Shown here: positions 61,247 through 64,000 of the stretch, one piece after another
How the letters are laid out: every line of letters begins with the position of its first letter
Numbering within the stretch: position 1 is the first letter of the stretch
Assembly (NCBI GenBank): GCA_964473865.1
Contig: CAYYQN010000010.1
Location: 1-64,000, forward strand
Direction of reading: 5' to 3'
From: CAIMUX01 sp964473865
GTDB lineage: Bacteria; Eisenbacteria; RBG-16-71-46; CAIMUX01
DNA length: 64,000 bases
Made by a program: the position numbers and the translations under genes
The notes under the pieces: model-generated
Seen by the model: only the letters and a program-made list of their open reading frames with translations
Told to the model about the DNA's origin: nothing
Databases searched by the model: none

Positions 61247-61912
61247 ATGAGAGTCGCGAGGCATGGAATCGGCCTGCTCCTTGGTCTCCTTGGTACGCTC
61301 GCGCTCACCATGGAGGGGTGGACTGCCATGACCCAGGAGCCGGCCGCTGCAAGCCCGCCCGCTTCTGAGGAACGACACGAGGAGGTGGTGACCCTGGGCG
61401 GTGGCTGCTTCTGGTGCCTGGAGGCAATCTTCATCGAGCTCCAGGGCGTTCGGTCGGTCGAGTCCGGGTACTCCGGCGGTCACGTCGCGGACCCGACCTA
61501 CGAGCAGGTCTGTACCGGCACCACCGGGCACGCCGAGGTCGTCCAGATCACCTTTGACCCGCGCCTGATCTCGCTCCACGACCTGCTCTCGATCTTCTTC
61601 ACCATGCACGATCCCACGACCCTGAACCGACAGGGCGCGGATGCGGGCACGCAGTACCGGTCGGTAGTCTTCTACCGCAACGACGCGCAGAAGGCGATCG
61701 CCCAGACGGTCATGAAGGAGATCTCCGCGGAGAAGCTCTGGGACCGGCCATTGGTTACCCAGCTCGTTCCGTTTTCGAAGTTCTACAAAGCCGAGAATTA
61801 CCACCAGGGCTACTTCGACCGGAATCCCGCCCAACCCTATTGCCGAGTCGTCATCGAGCCGAAGGTGCGCAAGTTCCGGGAAAAGTACCAGGACCGGCTC
61901 GCGCAGCCGTGA
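61247..61912 (+). CDS. msrA: exported peptide-methionine (S)-S-oxide reductase MsrA
   Basis: The 221-residue protein has a signal-like N-terminus (GIGLLLGLLGTLALT), then the MsrA fold with GGGCFWCLEA (catalytic Cys54, partner Cys57), GVRSVESGYSGGH, YEQVCTGTTGHAEVV and FYKAENYHQGYF. It repairs oxidised methionine, here probably in the periplasm. The ATG at 61247 is preferred over one at 61238 because AGGA lies 8 bases before it. No msrB is adjacent. It is convergent with rsgA, 7 bases apart. Confidence 0.9.
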   Translation: MRVARHGIGLLLGLLGTLALTMEGWTAMTQEPAAASPPASEERHEEVVTLGGGCFWCLEAIFIELQGVRSVESGYSGGHVADPTYEQVCTGTTGHAEVVQITFDPRLISLHDLLSIFFTMHDPTTLNRQGADAGTQYRSVVFYRNDAQKAIAQTVMKEISAEKLWDRPLVTQLVPFSKFYKAENYHQGYFDRNPAQPYCRVVIEPKVRKFREKYQDRLAQP

Positions 61913-61919
61913 GGCCGCC

Positions 61920-63365
61920 TCATCCGCGCTCCCCGTGCAACTCCAATCGGTCCACCGGAAACGGTGGCCGGGACAGGGGCCTCGCCGCCAGCGACAGCAG
62001 GAGCCATTCGTTGTCGTCACCTGCGATCCGATTGGCCTTGATGACTCCGCACTCTGTACATCGCTGCAGCACGCTCCACTCGCCGCTCCGGCGGGCTTGG
62101 ATGGCGATCGGTTCCATTTCGCCACGACAGCCGGAGGCGCGGTCGCCCGGCCGGTCGTCGAGGTGAAGACTCCAAAGACACCGCGGGCAATGGTTCCGGT
62201 GTTGCGTACCCGCCGCCTGCGCCGCGACCGCCCAACCGCAGTGCCGACAGGTGAAGCTGTCGTGGGTATCGGCCGCCGCCGCCTCTGTGAAACCGCCGAG
62301 CCTGCAGTAGCTGCGATAGCGCGCTCGGTGGATCCGCCCCGCACGCACCGCCTCTTTCACCGCACAACCCGGCTCCTCGACATGCAGGCAGCCGGCGCCG
62401 AAGCGGCACTCCCCCAGCAGGGGCCGCATCTCGGGGAAGCAGCTCGCGAGCCGCTCGCGCGGGATCTCCCAGAGACCGAACTCGCGCACTCCCGGCGTGT
62501 CGATGATCCCGCCCCCTTCCGGCCACGGAAGCATCCGCACCTCGCTCGTGGTGTGACGCCCCTTCCCGGTCGAAACGCTGATCTCCGACGCGGCCAGGTC
62601 TGTTCCCAAAAGAGCGTTGATCAAGGTCGATTTCCCCGCACCGCTCTTGCCCGCGAGAACTGAAGTCCGCCCCCGGAGGCGGGAAGCCAGCGCCGCGACT
62701 CCCCGGCCGAGCGTCGCCGACACCAGGATCACCTCGTACCCCGCGGCCTTCTGCGGAGCCAATGTCGACAGGATCTCCTCTTCAGAGAGGAGATCCGCCT
62801 TGGTCACGCAGATGATGGCGGCTAGACCGTCGGACTCCGCCTCCACCAGATACCGGTCAACCAGGGCCGGATTGAGCGGAGGCTCGGCGGCCGAGGCGGC
62901 AGTGACCAGAAGATCGAGATTGGCGGCGATCACCTGCTCCTCCTCCTTCCGGCCGGCGGCATGGCGGGCCAGCTTGTTGCGGCGGGGGAGGATTTCGGTG
63001 ATCTGCGTGAAGTCCGCGATCCCGCGGAGTACCACCTCATCGCCCACGACCGCGTCTGCGATGGAGGCGGCGGCACGCGCGAGGTCTTGTCCCTCCGACC
63101 GGGCGTCACGGAACGGCTTGGATGAGCGGCGGTCCCGGCCGGCGGGAGGCCGTCGTTCCCGGCCGGCCGAAGTCAGCCGTTCGCGTTCCCGTGCCCGGTC
63201 GACCCCACGACGGTTCTCTCCCCCTGCGGGATGGGATCGATGGCGAAGCGACCCGCTGGCGACGGCCTGGACGGTCCGTCCGTCGATGGATACCTCAAAG
63301 CGGTCTCTGAGTTTTCGCACGATCCGGCCGACGATCCGGCCGGACTGCTGGTGTTCGGAATGCAA
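61920..63365 (-). CDS. rsgA: ribosome-assembly GTPase RsgA fused to an RNHCP domain
   Basis: The 481-residue protein has an OB fold, the circularly permuted GTPase order TKAD (188-191), P-loop GKSGAGKS (239-246), DTPG (289-292), and the RsgA zinc site Cys320, Cys326, His328, Cys334. An extra C-terminal domain (about 371-470) matches RNHCP: FTCRHCGW, RNHCPRCLWSLH, PGDRASGC and CTECG. A basic, low-complexity insert of about 50 residues (41-92) interrupts the OB fold. The TTG start follows GGAGGG by 7 bases. RsgA helps mature the 30S subunit; the RNHCP domain is a putative zinc ribbon of unknown role. Confidence 0.9.
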   Translation of the reverse strand: MHSEHQQSGRIVGRIVRKLRDRFEVSIDGRTVQAVASGSLRHRSHPAGGENRRGVDRARERERLTSAGRERRPPAGRDRRSSKPFRDARSEGQDLARAAASIADAVVGDEVVLRGIADFTQITEILPRRNKLARHAAGRKEEEQVIAANLDLLVTAASAAEPPLNPALVDRYLVEAESDGLAAIICVTKADLLSEEEILSTLAPQKAAGYEVILVSATLGRGVAALASRLRGRTSVLAGKSGAGKSTLINALLGTDLAASEISVSTGKGRHTTSEVRMLPWPEGGGIIDTPGVREFGLWEIPRERLASCFPEMRPLLGECRFGAGCLHVEEPGCAVKEAVRAGRIHRARYRSYCRLGGFTEAAAADTHDSFTCRHCGWAVAAQAAGTQHRNHCPRCLWSLHLDDRPGDRASGCRGEMEPIAIQARRSGEWSVLQRCTECGVIKANRIAGDDNEWLLLSLAARPLSRPPFPVDRLELHGERG

Positions 63366-64000
63366 TGGAAAGCCCTCCGGTGATTGGTTCGCATGATGGG
63401 AAATGCGACGGAATGCGCCACATTCGTCCCGCGAACGGCCGAAGGGTCAGTAGGGTCGGCAGGCTGGGTCAGCGTGGAGTTCGGGAGCCTTGAACCTCGA
63501 CTCTCAGCGGCCGCGCGCGGTGCAAGTGGATACGCCGGCAATGTCGAGCGTGAGAACGGACATCAGGTCTCCTTCTATGCCTAAGAACCCGCCGAGAGTG
63601 GCGAAGAGCGTCCGGGATCCGCAACCGCAGCCCGAATGCAGCGAGCACGATCGGGTGAGGCCCGGACGCGACGGAACACTCGATGATCCTACCGGGCCGC
63701 CGGCCGGGGCGTCAACGCGGCAGTGGGGCAGACGCTCTATCTGCTGGGCCGCGCCGGGGTCCCCGCGATCGTCGGCCGCCGTGCCGGAGCCGGCGGCGGC
63801 CTACGACCAACGGGAGTCCCCGGCGGTCAGCGATCGGCGCGGTGCGGCTCGCTCCCCGTCCACCGGCGACCGAATCCCAACAACACACTGCCATCTCGAG
63901 GTTTCCGCCGCCGGGACGACGACCTGAGAACGGGATTCTTATGGACAGGGCGCTCTCTCGGACCGACAATTCCTTGTTACGGCACGGGCAGCCTTGGCCA
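63366..64000. other. right end, no supported gene
   Basis: Open frames here, the longest at 63490-63927 (+), have compositional bias and no family resemblance or good ribosome site. No tRNA, repeat or operon promoter was recognised. The region upstream of rsgA (63366-63420) should hold its promoter, but none is clear. Confidence 0.45.

Noticed and set aside
63490..63927. 145-codon + strand frame at the right end
   Set aside because: No ribosome site, strong bias to Pro/Arg/Ser and no recognisable fold. Treated as chance.
1..64000. CRISPR arrays, tRNA or rRNA genes, transposases and prophage genes
   Set aside because: None was recognised: no regularly spaced repeats, no cloverleaf consensus, no transposase or integrase motif.

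Overview
The window looks like a stretch of chromosome from a high-GC (about two-thirds GC by eye), Gram-negative-type, metabolically flexible anaerobe. Outer-membrane receptors, Omp85-type and other barrels and a complete ExbB/ExbD/TonB set show a diderm cell. The long beta-propeller protein with a FlgD-like C-terminal sorting tail resembles members of the FCB superphylum such as Candidatus Eisenbacteria. That assignment is an inference from protein style; no rRNA or tRNA gene was found.

Layout. 1-4916: a lower-GC left edge with two attC-like integron recombination sites (453-514 and 2004-2063) separating three + strand genes, then a terpene-cyclase-fold protein and a methyltransferase. 4900-16211: an exported beta-propeller protein, an HDOD-GAF signalling protein, a TonB receptor / YfiR / sensor-kinase operon, and a GAF-PAS sensor pair whose second member is a kinase without a phospho-acceptor His or an ATPase domain. 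16302-30641: energy-conserving central metabolism (ADP-forming acyl-CoA synthetase, PPi-type phosphofructokinase), three glycan genes, a TGS-nucleoside kinase, a TPR/DUF362 operon, OsmC, a B12-type radical SAM enzyme and a small barrel. 31196-38743: a CstA carrier, then a five-gene minus-strand operon (Omp85 protein, DUF4390-like protein, NtrY-like kinase, NtrC-like sigma-54 regulator, small barrel). 39131-45599: a near-consensus sigma-54 promoter followed by exbB-exbD-exbD-tonB-receptor-lipoprotein. 45758-59770: an eleven-gene, mostly overlapping minus-strand hydrogenase operon. 60174-63365: a methyltransferase, an exported MsrA and an RsgA-RNHCP fusion. 63366-64000: no convincing gene.

The centrepiece is the hydrogenase operon: rex, hydC, hydB and hydA (trimeric NADH/ferredoxin-type [FeFe]-hydrogenase), a sensor kinase built on a hydrogenase-like domain, a lone receiver, a receiver-kinase hybrid, then the H-cluster maturases hydE, hydG and hydF with an aspartate ammonia-lyase gene inserted between hydG and hydF. 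Two adjacent TGTGA-N6-TCACA palindromes upstream of rex, one very close to the Rex consensus, overlap the likely transcription start. The operon therefore appears to read NADH/NAD+ through Rex, and possibly H2 or redox state through the hydrogenase-like kinase. None of the three phosphorelay proteins has a DNA-binding output domain. A second regulatory theme is the link between the NtrC-like regulator (33702-35072) and the sigma-54 promoter of the TonB operon 4 kb away.
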